From NCBI GenBank assembly GCA_028551475.1, contig CM052361.1, positions 25,123,491-25,187,490 of the forward strand: a DNA stretch of 64,000 nt, written 5' to 3'. The stretch is from Casuarina equisetifolia. Lineage: Eukaryota > Streptophyta > Magnoliopsida > Fagales > Casuarinaceae. Below, in pieces: positions 23,064 through 36,705 of the stretch. The notes under the pieces are model-generated. The model did no database searches. It worked only from the letters and a program-made list of their open reading frames with translations, and was not told the DNA's origin. Position numbers and translations under genes: made by a program. The first letter of the stretch is position 1. Every line of letters begins with the position of its first letter.

Positions 23064-25250
23064 ATGGAGACACCCGCAGAGCAACCACCGGCAGGGCAGC
23101 CAAACGTCCTGCGAAAAAAGATGACGAAACAGTTCACCGGAAAACGTGAGGATTCGCCGTTGCATACGGCGGCGAGGGAGGGAGATCTTCAGGTTGTGAA
23201 GGAAATCCTCGGCGGCACTGCAGAGGCCGAATTGAAGGAGCAGTTGGCAAAGCAAAATCAAGCCGGCGAGACAGCTCTATATGTTGCGGCAGAGTATGGC
23301 TTCGTTGAGCTTGTTCGGGAGATGATCAAGTGCTATAGTCTTGCCGACGCCGGCATCAAAGCAAGAAATGGCTTCGATGCTTTCCACATTGCAGCAAAAC
23401 AAGGAGACTTAGGTATTTTATACATATAGATTTTGCCTTTGGCTCTCTGTGATATTAGGATTTCTGGGATTTGTGGAATTTGAGCTCTGCTTTGCCTCGT
23501 TGCAGAGGTGTTGAAGGTGCTAATGGAGGCCCATCCGGACCTGTCTATGACTGTGGATATATCAAACACGACGGCTTTGCACACGGCCGCAACGCAAGGG
23601 CACATTGAGGTAGTGAACTTCTTGCAGGAGGCAGGAAGTGGCCTGGCGACCATTGCCAGAAGCAATGGGAAAACAGCCTTGCACTCTGCAGCAAGAAACG
23701 GGCATTTGGAGGTAGTGAAGGCTCTTCTGGAAAAAGAGCCTGACATCACAAAACGAACTGATCGGAAGGGGCAGACGGCGCTGCACATGGCAGCGAAGGG
23801 ACAGAATAGTGAGGTGGTGGAGGAGTTGATTAGGGCAGATCCGTCGTCTGTGAACCTGGTTGATAATAAATCCAACACCCCGTTGCACATAGCCACCAGA
23901 AAAGGCAGAGTTCAGGTCATCATCGTCTCCCCTGCCTTTTCAGTTGTTTATGAATATGCAATGATAAAAACCTTGTTATTTGAACCTCGAACTCCTTAAC
24001 AACATGGATCACAAACCCCAATCCTGGTCATTTGAATTTCAATAGTAGGTGGCATCTAGTTATTTGACTCAAATTTTCTGTTGACTTGTCGTGGTATTGC
24101 TGAAATGTGGATAATTGAACCTGAATCAGTCGACTTGTCGTGGAATTGCCGAAAAATGTGTATTTGAATATGTTCGAGCGTTGAATTGGCATCCTTTGTT
24201 GTTGAAACTCGAGCTATCTTGCTCTTTAGTATATAACTTAATAAATGCAGTCTTTGAATAATAATCGTGGACTTTAACTGCTCTGTGAGATCCACAATAC
24301 TGTGAATATTTCCAAGTTTTTCAGGTTTAGAGGTAGAACTTGACATAATTCAAGTATTCCTTGTGCAGATTGTGAGGATGCTTCTTGAACAGAGAGAGAT
24401 AGAGACAACAGCCGTTAACAGGGCCGGCGAAACAGCCATTGACACAGCCGAGAAAACAGGGAACCCTGGCATTGCAGCCATTCTTCAGGAGAACGGAGTT
24501 CGGAGCGCCAAAGACATAAAGGCTCAGGCCCCAACCAGCACCGCCCGGGAGCTGAAACAAACCGTAAGCGACATAAAGCACGAAGTCCATTATCAGCTCG
24601 AGCACACCCGGCAGACCAGAAAACGAGTCCAGGGCATCGCCAAACGCCTAAACAAAATGCACCAAGAAGGTCTGAACAACGCCATCAACTCCACGACCGT
24701 CGTGGCTGTCCTCATTGCCACGGTCGCATTTGCAGCCATTTTCACAGTCCCCGGCCAGTACGTCGACGACCCAGGGAACATCCCTCCCGGAGTCTCCCTT
24801 GGGGAAGCAAATATCGCTCCCAAAACATCGTTCATAATCTTCTTCATCTTCGATTCCATCGCCCTCTTCATCTCCCTGGCGGTCGTGGTGGTTCAGACCT
24901 CCGTGGTTGTCATCGAGAGCAAGGCCAAGAAGCAGATGATGGCTGTCATCAACAAGCTAATGTGGTTAGCTTGCGTTCTTATTTCCGTTGCGTTCTTGGC
25001 TCTCTCATTCATCGTTGTGGGTGATCAAGAAAGGTGGCTGGCGATTGGGGTAACAATCATAGGAACGACGATCATGGCTGCTACTTTGGGAACCATGTGT
25101 TACTGGGTAATCAGGCATCGGATAGACGCCTCGAATGCGAGGAGCATTCGGAAATCATCGACGGCGAGCAGATCAAGGTCCTGGACGCTGTCTGCGATAT
25201 CAGATACCGAGATCCTGAACAATGATTACAAGAAAATGTACGCAATATGA
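23064..25250 (+). CDS. Ankyrin-repeat protein with C-terminal PGG membrane domain (At5g02620/ITN1-like)
   Basis: Three exons (23064-23412, 23506-23915, 24369-25250) give 546 residues, close to the ~520-590 of this plant family. Eight ankyrin-type repeats with the TALHxAAxxG pattern span about residues 30-290 (for example DSPLHTAAREG, TALHTAATQGH, TALHSAARNGH, TALHMAAKG, TPLHIATRKG, TAIDTAEKTG). A charged linker at about 300-350 is followed by the PGG domain (about 353-465, GLNNAINSTTVVAVLIATVA and TVPGQY) and four hydrophobic segments. Known members such as ITN1 and ACD6 sit in membranes and act in salt, ABA/ROS or defence signalling; the role here is inferred only at that level. The ATG chosen is the first in frame after an apparent 5' UTR acceptor; the frame stays open upstream, so a longer N-terminus cannot be excluded. 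Confidence 0.92.
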
Positions 25251-26569
25251 GAGCTTTCCCTACGCCAAATAAGTTTTAGCATTCGGCGTTAAAAGATCTC
25301 TTTGGTTCTGTAATTTGTCGTCTACAGTGTATATTTCCTGCTCCTGAGGAATTGATCATAGTTTTGCTTCTTTCCACAAAATTTTAAGATTAACATCTCA
25401 TTGAAAATTTCTTTATTAGAACATAAAAAGATGAAGAAGAAAAAGCCTTTTAAGTAGAACACATTGTTGGTGAAGTAAACAGCAAATGCAGCATATAACT
25501 TAGACTAGAAATAGTGACAAGCTAGTGCTGAAATTGGGCTAGAAGTACCACATGCATTCATGATGCTAACAACTAACACAGATTCGTATAGTATTGCTTT
25601 ACTTCATTCCCATTGGACGCCCAGGAATGTGGACAGATTCAAGGAACGAAAAAACAAAGTTATCAATTAGATACAAGATTAGTGATCATAAAATTCTAAG
25701 GATATCTTGGAGAGTTCTTGGACTAGGATCACTAACAAAACTTGTTATTTTCAAGATGCCAGCATCTAGGCATATACAGAGAATATTAAGTCAAGATATT
25801 AATAATATGAAACAATTATCATTTTCAATGTGTCCATCATCTTGACCATGAGAAAATTAGAAATATATTGTTTATTGCTAAACACGTCCTTTATTTATAT
25901 GATATTTATGGATTAATTGGTACGTGATGGCTATAAGCAATAGGATGTCATACTTAAATCTAAGCTTCAATTCTATATTAAAAGATTTATCATTTCTCTT
26001 AAAATTGATTTTAAGAAAGAAAAATATTAGACATATAAATATAATAGTAATGTCAAAAAATTAATATTTGCAACATTCTTAAAAAAATCTAAACTCATAT
26101 AAGTCAAGTTTGTCAACAAGCTAATAATCTAGTAGTTAATTATTAGTTGTTATCTAAATTCTAGATTCAACACTCCAATACCTCCAAACCTCTTTTACCT
26201 ACATAAAGAAAGTCGAATATAGTGCACAGAAAAGCATTAGAAGTTGAACAATTGCTGGAATCAATATGGTACGGCCTATATTAAGAACACAAAGAATATG
26301 GGAATAATTGAAGTTTCTCACATTTTAGGGTGACATCGATTTTGCTTCCTTAATTCTCACGCTACATGTGCAATCGGGCTTGGGAGACAAAAGTAGGCCC
26401 ATTAGATTGGGCCTGCAGTTGCATTTTGGGCCGAAAACCATTGTTGGTTCGGGTCATAAATTGGATACTGTACGGGTTGGAACGTCGAAACAGAAATTTT
26501 AAGCAAAATTCGATTAAATAAAACAACTCTGCTCCGTGTTGCGTCGGCGGGAGGGCGATCGGAGGGAAA
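25251..26569. other. Intergenic DNA between the ankyrin gene and UFL1
   Basis: The first ~150 bases are probably ankyrin 3' UTR. The rest is AT-rich with no recognised element. A short frame at 25594-25845 shows no family similarity. UFL1 leader and promoter should lie in the last ~250 bases, where GC content rises. Confidence 0.5.
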
Positions 26570-29500
26570 ATGGATGAGGAATTGCTGGAATTGCAGAGAC
26601 AGTTCGAGTTCGCGCAGCAAGCGAAATCGAGCATTCGATTGTCGGAGCGGAACGTCGTTGAATTGGTCCAGAAGCTTCAGGAGCTCCACATCATCGATTT
26701 CGACCTTCTCCACACGGTCTCCGGCAAAGAATACATCACTCCTGTATGTCTCTCTTTGTCGCACTTGAATTTTCTCGTAGCATGCGTTTGTTTCCCGGAA
26801 AATTGACGAATGAGTATTGCTGGAAGGAAAATGACTCGTCCTTGTTTTATGTGATTTATATTCAAAAACAGTATTAAGCAACAACGAGAAAACTGTTCCC
26901 AATCTGTCTGTAAGTAGATGAAACCAGTTAAGTTTGTAGTGGCGTTAGTTTCTCGGTACCGGGTAATGGACCCTACGGGATTCGATATTTGTCTTTCTTT
27001 TCTTCTACTCATATTTTTACTGACCAATGAGCGTTAGGGTTAGGATTTCTCTTTTGATGGGAAGATTTGTTCTCCTTTTCTTTTATGTGATCTTGATTGT
27101 ATGTGCATGTGATTGTTGGTTGAAATGACCGAAATTTTTGTGATGGAATGGTGTAACAGGATCAACTGAGGCATGAAATCGCCGTGGAGATAACTAAATT
27201 GGGCCGCGCTTCTTTGATTGATCTTGCGGACACTACGGGGGTTGATTTGTACCATATTGAGAAGCAAGCTCAACATGTTGTTTCTAATGATCCCGGACTT
27301 ATGCTAATTCAAGGGGAAATAATATCACAATCTTATTGGGACTCAGTAGCTGAAGAAATCAATGACAGGCTTCAAGAATGTAGCCAAATTGCTCTGGCAG
27401 AGCTCGCTGCACAACTAAATGTTGGTTCAGAATTGGTTGCCTCTGTCTTGGAGCCACGCCTTGGGACTATGGTAACTTGCTTATCCAGTTTTATGTGATT
27501 TTATGACAACCAGAAGAAAAATAATTGTGACATGTGTGGTCTTTAAATTCAGGTGAAAGGTAGGCTTGAAGGTGGGCAACTGTATACCCCCGCATATGTT
27601 GCTCGTGTTGGTGCTATGATTCGTGGTTCTGCAAGGGGAATTACAGTGCCAACAAATTTAACGGTGTTGTGGAGCTCACTGCAGCAAATGCTGCATGAAA
27701 TGGATGGAGCCAGTGGTGTAGCCGTAGAAGTTTCATTTTTCCAATCCCTGTTCAACGGGATTGTGAAGGAAGGCGAGGTTTTGGGACAACTACGTGCAGG
27801 AGTTCACTGGACACCAAATGTAAATTAAATTCTTTTGACTTCGTTTGGTTTATAATGTTTTAGATTTAACCTCCATGATGGCACTAAAAATGGTTTTTTG
27901 GTAGCCTATATCAGGTGTTATATGCAATTTGAGACCCCAAAAATCGTCCCCATGCTACCTCACTTTGAAAGCAGGTGTTAGCTTCTTTATAGGAAGTTAC
28001 TTAAACACTTGGATTGGTCAAATCACTTTTGTAAGAATAAAGAATCTGTATTTGAAAGTAAATAGGTGAATATGTCAAGCATTCAGTGGGTATACACGAC
28101 TTCTTCTAGATGTCACAATCTTAACTTTAAGAGAATAAGGAATCTGCAAATGAAAAAAATAAAAAAAAATCAATTAAAGCCTACTGCGAAAATCAGTCCA
28201 AAACATACAAGGATCTCCTAAGTAATGATTTTAGAATATGTGGTTTGGCTCAAAACTACGAATCATTTTACTGTTCAAGGATAGGGGTGACATTTATATG
28301 TTTCTTGATACTCACCACAGTTCTTTTTCCACTAATCAGGTTTTTTGTTTTGTTTTTGTTGCTGTTTTAATTATCCAAACAATTTTTTTTTTCTCATTGT
28401 GTAGAAATTTGCAACAGGTCTTTGCCATTGCCCAAAAGGAATGCGTAGATTCTTTCTTTTCACAGGTATGAACTCCTCTTCAATTCACTTGATTTCTAAA
28501 TGCTACAATATGTGTTCCATTCAAGTCCGGTATTGGTCTGATGTTAAAATGATGGTCAAGCCTGAGCTGATTGCAAATTCATTGATTTGATAATCTTTGG
28601 TTCATGAAGTGCGAATCTTGTACCATTTTTAAATCCTTGAAAGCTAAGATCCTTTCTAATCTTTCTTCTCTTTTTCCTATTAATTACTGAAAACATCAAT
28701 TTCTCTCTTCTTTGCTGCCTCCATATTGCTGCAGAATTCTTTTATCAGCTACAACACACTGCAAAAACTTGGAATTCTCCAGCCTGTTCAGTTCTTGCAG
28801 GTATTCACTGGACTTTGTTGATAGTTTGTTTTTGGAGTTCATAGATCTCTGTGAAGGGAATCTTTGGCTGTCTTGTGCGATTTTATCTAATTAAACCTGT
28901 CTATGCACTCCAATTTAGTCCAGATATCCGGAAGGCGTACCTTTAGTCACTGCCTTTGTTCACCCCTCACTGATCGAGATGTTAGATGCTGCTACTGAGG
29001 ATGCCCTTGAACGTAGCAGTTGGTAATGTCACTCCTTTCTAATCTTTCTTGCTTTTCTTTTTTCTTTTTTTCTTTTTTTCTTTTTCTCCAACCTCTTCCT
29101 ATTTCACTTTTTTTAAGTATTTACTAAAGATTTATTCAAGCACTAGGACTCTTACCTCATTGTGCCTGCATAAGACGCTTGTGGATGTTGTGCTTTGAGC
29201 AGCATGATATTACAATTGTCACCTTATTATTTATGATTTATGGATGAGATGTCTGTTAGTATCTAGCAAGGGGAAAAACAAACTAGTAAGATTGTTTTTG
29301 TGTGTAGATAAAAATTGCAACCCTACTTCTTTTTTCTTTTTCTTTTTCTTTTTTTCTTTTTTTTCTTTTTTTCTTTTTTTCTTTTTTTCTTTTTTTCTTT
29401 TTTTCTTTTTTTCTTTTTTTCTTTTTTTTCTTTTTTTCTTTTTTTCTTTTTTTCTTTTTTTCTTTTTTATTTCTTAGTCATGGAATTTAATTTTTAGTCA

Positions 29501-32500
29501 CATCATTTGATGGGTTCTCATGCATAAGATTTAATTTAAATCCAAGGAGACACTTCTGAATTATGTTTAATGTACATGACTGCCTGGATCAATACAGGAT
29601 TGATTCACTTTCTGTGTTACCTGCATCATTTGGACCCCAGGACGCACATAAAATTTTGTCCCTCTGTCCATCTGTTCAACTGGCTGTCAAGGTGACTTAC
29701 TAACAGCATGTAAGCATATTGCTTGTGCCCTTGATTTATCAATTCATATATATTTATGTTTTGTCTTGTTTTGCAGTCCAATAAAGCAGTCATTTTCGGA
29801 GAGTCATATATTTTTAGCAATGGTTTTATCAAGGTATGGTCCTCTAATTGATATTATTCTGGTCCTTTGTAGTAGGACTTCCATTCAGCTATCTGTATGT
29901 ATGTATGTATCTGTGAATTTTGCTACTTGTTTAGCGGTGTAAACATGCTAAAGATGCTAGTTGGATCAGTTAATAGGATTAGCATACTAGATTAGATTAA
30001 TTGAGACAGGACTGAAAAAAATAAGAAAACTGAACAAAGACTATGAATAAGTAGAAATCTGTTCGTTAGAGTTATCTGCATTCTTGTTTTGTTGTAAATT
30101 AGCATGTCAACCTTGCATTCCCCTTTGTCCGTATTCTTAGCTTGATCTACTTTATTGAAAACTATCTTTCATGGCTTTCTTTTCTTCTTTGCTTCTGTAA
30201 GCCAAGAGCCTAGTGTGGAAGATATTTTATGTTTGTTGATGATAATCTTGTCTTTCCTGAAGTCCTGATGCTTGCAATTTTGTCTTTTTCGTGGTTAGGA
30301 TGTGTATGAGCGCATTGAGAAAGAGACAGAATCCTTCAGTATTTCAGGGTCTTCTGGTATTAGGCTGTCTGATCAGTCACCGGTAGCTAAAGTTGGAAAT
30401 GATCCAAGCAGGTTAAGTGAGTCAAATGATGCTGGCAGTGAGGCTGCTAGTAACAGACAGGGTATTGAGAAAGGACAGAAAAAGAAAAAGGGTAAATCTG
30501 CTGGGAATGCAATATCAGGGACAGTAGAAAGTGTTTCAGATAACCAAGAGTATGTCTCCACAAAATCCAAGAAAAGCCAGAGGAAAGGCAAGGATACATC
30601 TTCCTTACTTGTTTCAGATTCAAAAATTGGTTCAAAGAAAGAATCAGTTAAAACAAAAGAGGAAAATGTCAGCATTCCTTCAGAAGAGTGGCTAATCCAG
30701 AAGATTATGACACTGGTTCCTGATTTTGAAGAACAGGGTCTGTTGATTATTACTTCCAGTTCTGTTAATTCCAGTTATTGAGATAATTTTTGTTCCATTT
30801 CGTATCCAATTATGATGAATGCAATGGCTGTTTTGGTAGGTATAGATGATGTTGAAAGTGTTCTTAGACCTCTAGCAAGCCATTTGAGACCAATGTTAAT
30901 CAATTCTTGGAAGGAAAGAAGGAAGGCAGTATTGACAGAAAATGCAGAAAGAATGAGGCGCTTGCTTGATGATTTACAAAGGAAACTCGATGAGGTTAGT
31001 GCAGATATAATGGCTGCTTGAATGGTATTCATTATGTGACTTGTCTTTTGGATTAGTTTCTATATGGGGTACTTGTCCAAAAGTAGAGCCTTTTCATTTA
31101 ATTGTATTAAGTGCCTCTCAGTTAGTATTTCTGTATAACTTATCCAATAAGTATGAAATTTGAACAATCCTGTATGATAAACTATCTTTTGACATTTCTT
31201 CTTTCTGGCAGTTCTTCTTAAACATGCAGCTGTATGAAAAAGCTCTAGATATGTTTGATGATGATCAGTCAACTTCAGTAAGTTTTTCCTTACTGATCAA
31301 CTTGTTTAGGATGTTTCTTCAGTGATAAATTTGGTATGAAGAAGACTAATCGATGATATGCAGGCTATTTTGCACCGGCACTTGTTAAGAACAATAGCTG
31401 CTCCAGTTGTGGAGATGCTCTTACATAACTTGGTAGTATTTAATTGATTGTTTTGTCCTTATTTTTAAGTTTACATTTGTTGTGGTCAATGGACCAACAT
31501 TTTTGATGAACCAAGAGAGGTTAACGTGATGATCTTTCTAATGTAGGACGTCCACAACAAATTGCGGAATGGAATTGAAGTTGATGAAGCTCAAAGTTCG
31601 GACTCTGTTTCACTTAGTCCTGGAGAAAGAACTGCTCTTGTATGGCAATATTCAACACCTGATGAATATGCACATGATTAGTATTTTAAGCTCCATCATG
31701 ATGTGGATCTTTTCTCAAATTCTTCATCAAGAAAGTATAACTTAATGCTGATCAAAGGTCTAACACTTTCCTTTTGGCTTTGTAGGCTAAGAGTTTTCCT
31801 GGATCACTGATGAATAAGGCACTTGCTCTGGTTGATGCTTTGGAAGGAAAGGTCTGTTTTCTTGTCTCAGAAACACGTTGTTTTCATTCTTGGGATCCAT
31901 ATACACAGATAAATTTTGGGTAGTATCTAGATTAAAGTTTTACTTTGGATATATTTTGATTGCAACAACATATATGAAGGCTGACCATCACAGAACAAAA
32001 CACTTAGAACTTCATGTTTTTTTATCTTTGGTAGCTTTTTCGTTATTCGTCTGGTGTCATTACACATAACAGTTCCTGATAGGTTTAATATTTGCAGGTT
32101 GATCATAAAGAAATAATTAGTTGGAACTTAGAACTGTTTTGTTTTAGTGACACTCATCTTTGTTTAAATGAAATTCCTTAAGTGATGGATAATTAGTAGT
32201 TTGGAAAATTAGCTGTGTTGCATATGAATTGATTTATCTACCATGGAAAAATGTAACGGGTCCCAAATTGGAATTTTTTGATGTGACACAGCGGGTGGAG
32301 ACATTCGTGGATGCATTTAGAGCTTTATCAGAAGAGAGGTAGTTATATGCCTTTTGTAGTAGTAGTGTCATTGTATTCTCCTTTTGGACTATGGAGAACC
32401 TGTGCTGCACTGGACCTAACATTTACGTTTTGAGTTACATTTTGCAGTGGGTTACCATTAAAAAAGCTGGACAAGAAATTGGAAAGAACACTTCTGCATT

Positions 32501-35349
32501 CCTATCGCAAGGTAATCCTTCATTCATTTATATTGAAATGTTGACATATTCATGTGTAATGAATGGGTTGGATTTTTGTGAGGGACCGCTCTTGGTACCT
32601 GTGTGAAGATGGATCATAACTCGCAAAAAAGTGATTTTAGAATAAGTGTAAAATTGTATTTTGAAAAAGAAAAAAGAACTAGAAGATATTTAGACAAATA
32701 GATAGCCCCGCTCACTTTAAGTTTGACCAAGCACAACTCCACCTCAAAATCAGTTTATGAAAAGTGCTAAAAAATGTGGACTTAGTATTCAGGGTTCAAT
32801 AATATGGTGAGTTCGTACAAGTAGCCACATCAGGCATGACTGTTGACAATATATGGTCCACTATTAAATTCACTACATCTTCAGCTTGTTTGTTTCTTAA
32901 ATCTAAAAGATTCAGTTTTCTAATAGCTAACAGCTTCTCACTTTCAGACGAGTAAAGGTCTTCTAATTATTGAGAGAGCAGAGAAATGTAACAACTCATC
33001 TGGGTAGGGGGTAGATTGATTGGTTGATAGCCGGTCAAATGAGTTGTTGGTTCTGAGAGCTTCTTTCTCATGTTCCCCTTATCATTATGTCATTTCAGGA
33101 TTTAACATCTCAAGTTTCTAGGGAAACTGACCCGGTTTCTCTTCTGCCCAAAGTTGTTTCTTTGCTGTATATCCAGGTCAGTTTATTTAAGTTGCCAAAG
33201 TTGTCTTCGTCTTGGTTTTTGTTGCAAACATGAATTGTCCTATGAATATGTTCTGTCTTGTTAATAGGTTTACCATAAAGCTCTTCAAGCCCCGGGAAGG
33301 GCCATTTCTGTTGCCGTTTCTCGACTGAAGGTATATTACAATTAGATGTTCTCAAAAGTACGCACTGGAAGATTTTGAGTATGGCTACATACTTTCCTAT
33401 ATGCTCCAATAACTAACTTTGTGCAGTAGCAAAGAGAAACAACATATCATTTTGCACGGGGTAAACATGGACAGTAGACAAACTGAGATAATTGGCTAAT
33501 TTAAAATGTAAACTTGGTACAAATACGTATTGAGAAGATTTTAAAAGGAGAATGGTTTTTCAGTTGAGAAGAAAATGGTAGAATTTATAAAGTTGCAGTC
33601 AATACAGACATTATGACATTAGTAGGTGGCATGTAGCTATGCATGGTATTTCTGGAGTCAGAATTTCTATTGTAAGGCACAAGTAATTCTTAGTGCTTGC
33701 TGCAACTTGTTATTGTTGAAATGAACAATTCCTATATGCAAAACTGCTGGAGTAGGGCTCTACATTTTAATGATGCCGAGGACAGGTGAATAAATTTTAA
33801 CTTATTACCATTTTCAGTTCTAATAATCTACATCCTTGACATGCGAAACACCCAACACTGCAGATAAGTTATGAAAATCTGTAGGTTTTCGTGTTTTCAA
33901 CTTTTTTTTCTTCTCTCTTCTCCTTTGGCTGTGATATGGACTGTGGAGAGTGTTGCATATCACAAGAAACAAACTTCAATAATTAAATGTTAGAGCAATC
34001 TATTATTATAGAAAGTGCTTAAGCATTCTTTTCCAAGTTTTGGTTTAGTTGGTATACCTTTTACTGGAGTTTAGTCTCAGTACTTGGGTGTCCCAGATCA
34101 TACCGTGTAGTATCCCCTTTGGATATGGAATAAGGACACATTAATAACTGCAGTTGTTGGGTCATTCAGCTTATTATGTGCCCTTCCACTTAAGATCTGT
34201 GTTATCATAGGAATTTTTTTTTTTTTTTTTTTATGTTTAGTCATAAATATAGTCAAATATTTATGGCAATAAAATGCCCATAGTTTGGGGCAAATGGCAT
34301 TTCTTTCCTGCTTAAACAAGAGTGTCAAGTCTTCTCTCAATGACATCTCAGTGTGACTTATATTTACCTGTCAAAAGAGGGTGGAAAAGAATACGTCAAT
34401 TATCTCATACCCTGCATTTTTTGTATGACTTGCACTCATAGCTGCTTGGAACTTGGTTCGGTTAAACCCTGAGGACCCGGCTATCATTTGGTGTGAAACG
34501 GATTTGAGCTTTGAATTTTGATGATGGGCATCATACTTAAGTTGGATTACGCGTCAAACTTGTAAATATGTAGGATATTAAATCCGAGTTTTGATATATA
34601 TTACATGCCAAAACCAAAAATGACATTAGAGTTTGAATCTCTTAGACCTGCAATGAATTCGACCTTCCCACAGCTCTAGTTGGTCTACTTAGTGGACTTC
34701 ATTGCACATTTTAACCGTACATAAGGATTATGATATGATTAGTTTTAATTGAAGTGGTATTTTTAAGTTAACTTCATTCTATAATTATCTGTCCCCTTAA
34801 TTTGTTGTTATAATTGTGTGTAATTTTCAGGATAAACTAGATGATTCGGCATTCCAAACCTTAACAGATTACCAAACAGCAACGGTGACACTTTTAGCAT
34901 TGATGTCTGCTGCGGCTGGCGATGTGAGTAAATGTGCATTTCACTCATCAGATCCGCAATTGTTACAAATAACCCATAAAAGTGCAGGCTAGGCCGAAAC
35001 TCTGAATAATCTCTTGGTCGTGATTTATTATTTTTCCCTTCTGTTGGGGCCTACAGGAGGTCTTGATGAGTAGATTTTTCACAAGAATTAAGTTGGCTAT
35101 TGCATTTTCTAGGTTCATGTCATGGTTATACATTATACTAGCAATAATCTTTCTTGTTTGAGAGACTGGATGATGATGTCGGGTTTTTATTTTAGGTTTG
35201 TCCTGCCAATTGTTGATTTATCTCGTATTATTTTCTGTGTTGATCAGGAAGATGACTGTTCATCTGATAGAATTTTGACTAAAAGGGAGTTTTTGGAGAA
35301 CAAAATGCCAGCACTGAAAGGCCTGGTTATGAGTGCTTCACAGTCTTGA
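26570..35349 (+). CDS. UFL1: UFL1, E3 UFM1-protein ligase 1
   Basis: Twenty exons give an 818-residue protein (plant and animal UFL1 are about 790-805). Exons: 26570-26743, 27160-27471, 27553-27819, 28418-28465, 28735-28800, 28919-29022, 29598-29691, 29777-29833, 30299-30737, 30840-30994, 31212-31277, 31364-31432, 31547-31639, 31786-31851, 32292-32338, 32448-32511, 33099-33176, 33268-33330, 34831-34923, 35248-35349; all are GT-AG and frame-consistent. UFL1 transfers the ubiquitin-like UFM1 to targets such as ribosomal protein uL24 (RPL26) at the ER, together with DDRGK1, and lacks RING or HECT domains. The N-terminal winged-helix-rich region (MDEELLELQRQFE... to about 290) is well conserved. 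A Lys-rich, low-complexity linker at about 430-475 (GQKKKKGKSAG, KSKKSQRKGK) precedes the helical C-terminal half. No premature stop or broken splice site was found, so it looks functional. Confidence 0.95.
29328..29470 (+). repeat. (CTTTTTTT)n pyrimidine microsatellite in UFL1 intron 6
   Basis: About 140 bases of C followed by 5-8 T's, repeated some 17-18 times, give an uninterrupted pyrimidine strand. A shorter version of the same motif lies at 29053-29090 in the same intron. The tract is about 130 bases upstream of the exon 7 acceptor (29598). Frames read through it (all Phe/Leu/Ser) are artefacts. Confidence 0.9.
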
Positions 35350-36705
35350 CTCTGTAGTGGAAAGGCCCAAGTGAATCTTCCAAAGAATTGGTAAATGATA
35401 GTTACCTAGATATCCTTTTTTTTTCATTATATATATGCTAAAAAGAAAAACAATTGAAGGCTGAAATATATTTCCACAAAACAAGAAATGTTCATCCAAT
35501 TACGTTATTTGTTTAGATTTGTCATTTTATATCTTGCTTTAAATATGCCTGTTGGGTGACCAGTTAATTAAGATTCAATATTCTTTTCATAGAGATGAAG
35601 TGATATCTTCTAAAAAAGAGTATCAACAATCACCCCGATGAAACAAAGTGTGAGGGATCTGGAGGAAAATTAACGAGAATTACAATGAGTATACTATGCT
35701 TGGCTCATCAGTTTCCATCACTGTTGGATAGATAACTTGCTGCTGTTGATTTCTTTATTCTTCCTACCTGTATTTCCTATTTGAGACCCGGGGCTTCCTA
35801 ATTTCACGTATGCATTTGTATGAATGTTCAGGAACACAATGAACTTATCACCCAATTCCTTAACCGAATGGAAAATAATTAAATCATTAGAAGAGGAAAA
35901 GGAGATGAAGAAGTTTGAGCGTTAGTACCAAACCCGTAAGTCAAGGATTGCAACAGTTCATTATGCTTTGTAGTCAACTCTGGCAGCCTACTATCTGACA
36001 GTTCTCCTTACTTCGGCTTTATCCAGATAATCCTTTCCATTTAATACGATTTTGCGTATCTGGCGTAACACATATTCCCGTCAAAAGTCTAGAACACAGG
36101 ACCAAAAGAAAGAATAGACACGTGTTTGAACTTAAATACTCATTGCTGCAGGGCGCTTTCAAACATCATTGCGCAGCCTAGGGCTAGGCTAATTGAGCGC
36201 ATATCACCCCTTCCTCTTATAAAAATAACGTTATTCTCAAGGTTGAGTTTCGGTAGATAAGTTCGCGGTAGAAGCCCACCTCAAAAAAACAAAAATGTAT
36301 TATAATAACTAATATAGTAATTATTTAAATACAAGGGAGAGACGCATCATAATAACAAAAGAGCCCCATTATGTTCCTTCAAAAAAGTGGTCAGCGAGTT
36401 TATGATTGTCATCTTCAGTAGGTGAAGCGCGGCCCGGTGCCAAGAACGCCGGGAAAATCAAGAAGCTCCTGTCCAATCCGTTCCCAGTTTACTACCTATT
36501 GGACTTCGTTGCTCCGACGAAACAGTTGCCAAATCGAACGCATTCAGTGGCCAATTCTTTCGTCCACGCAACGCACCAAGCAAATCGTGCTTTCCTTTAA
36601 CCTAAGCCTCCTCTCTGGTCGTTCAAGCCTGGATTTGACCAAATTTCTGTCGAGTTGAGCCATCAAGGGAGAAGTTTCCGTTGGGTTTCATATCTGTTCA
36701 GACTA
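35350..36705. other. Intergenic DNA between UFL1 and the retroelement complex
   Basis: The first few hundred bases are probably UFL1 3' UTR. A higher-GC patch at about 36400-36660 is open in two + frames (36406-36600 and 36422-36658, neither starting at a convincing ATG), with no recognised domain. It ends 45 bases before the outer LTR, so it may be a gene fragment cut by the insertion or a promoter. No corresponding continuation was recognised after the right LTR at 53527. Confidence 0.4.

Noticed and set aside
23333..23896. 187-codon minus-strand frame
   Set aside because: It is the antisense shadow of the ankyrin repeats, whose repeat composition keeps several frames open.
29244..29497. 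Phe/Leu/Ser-rich membrane-like frames
   Set aside because: They are translations of the pyrimidine microsatellite in UFL1 intron 6.
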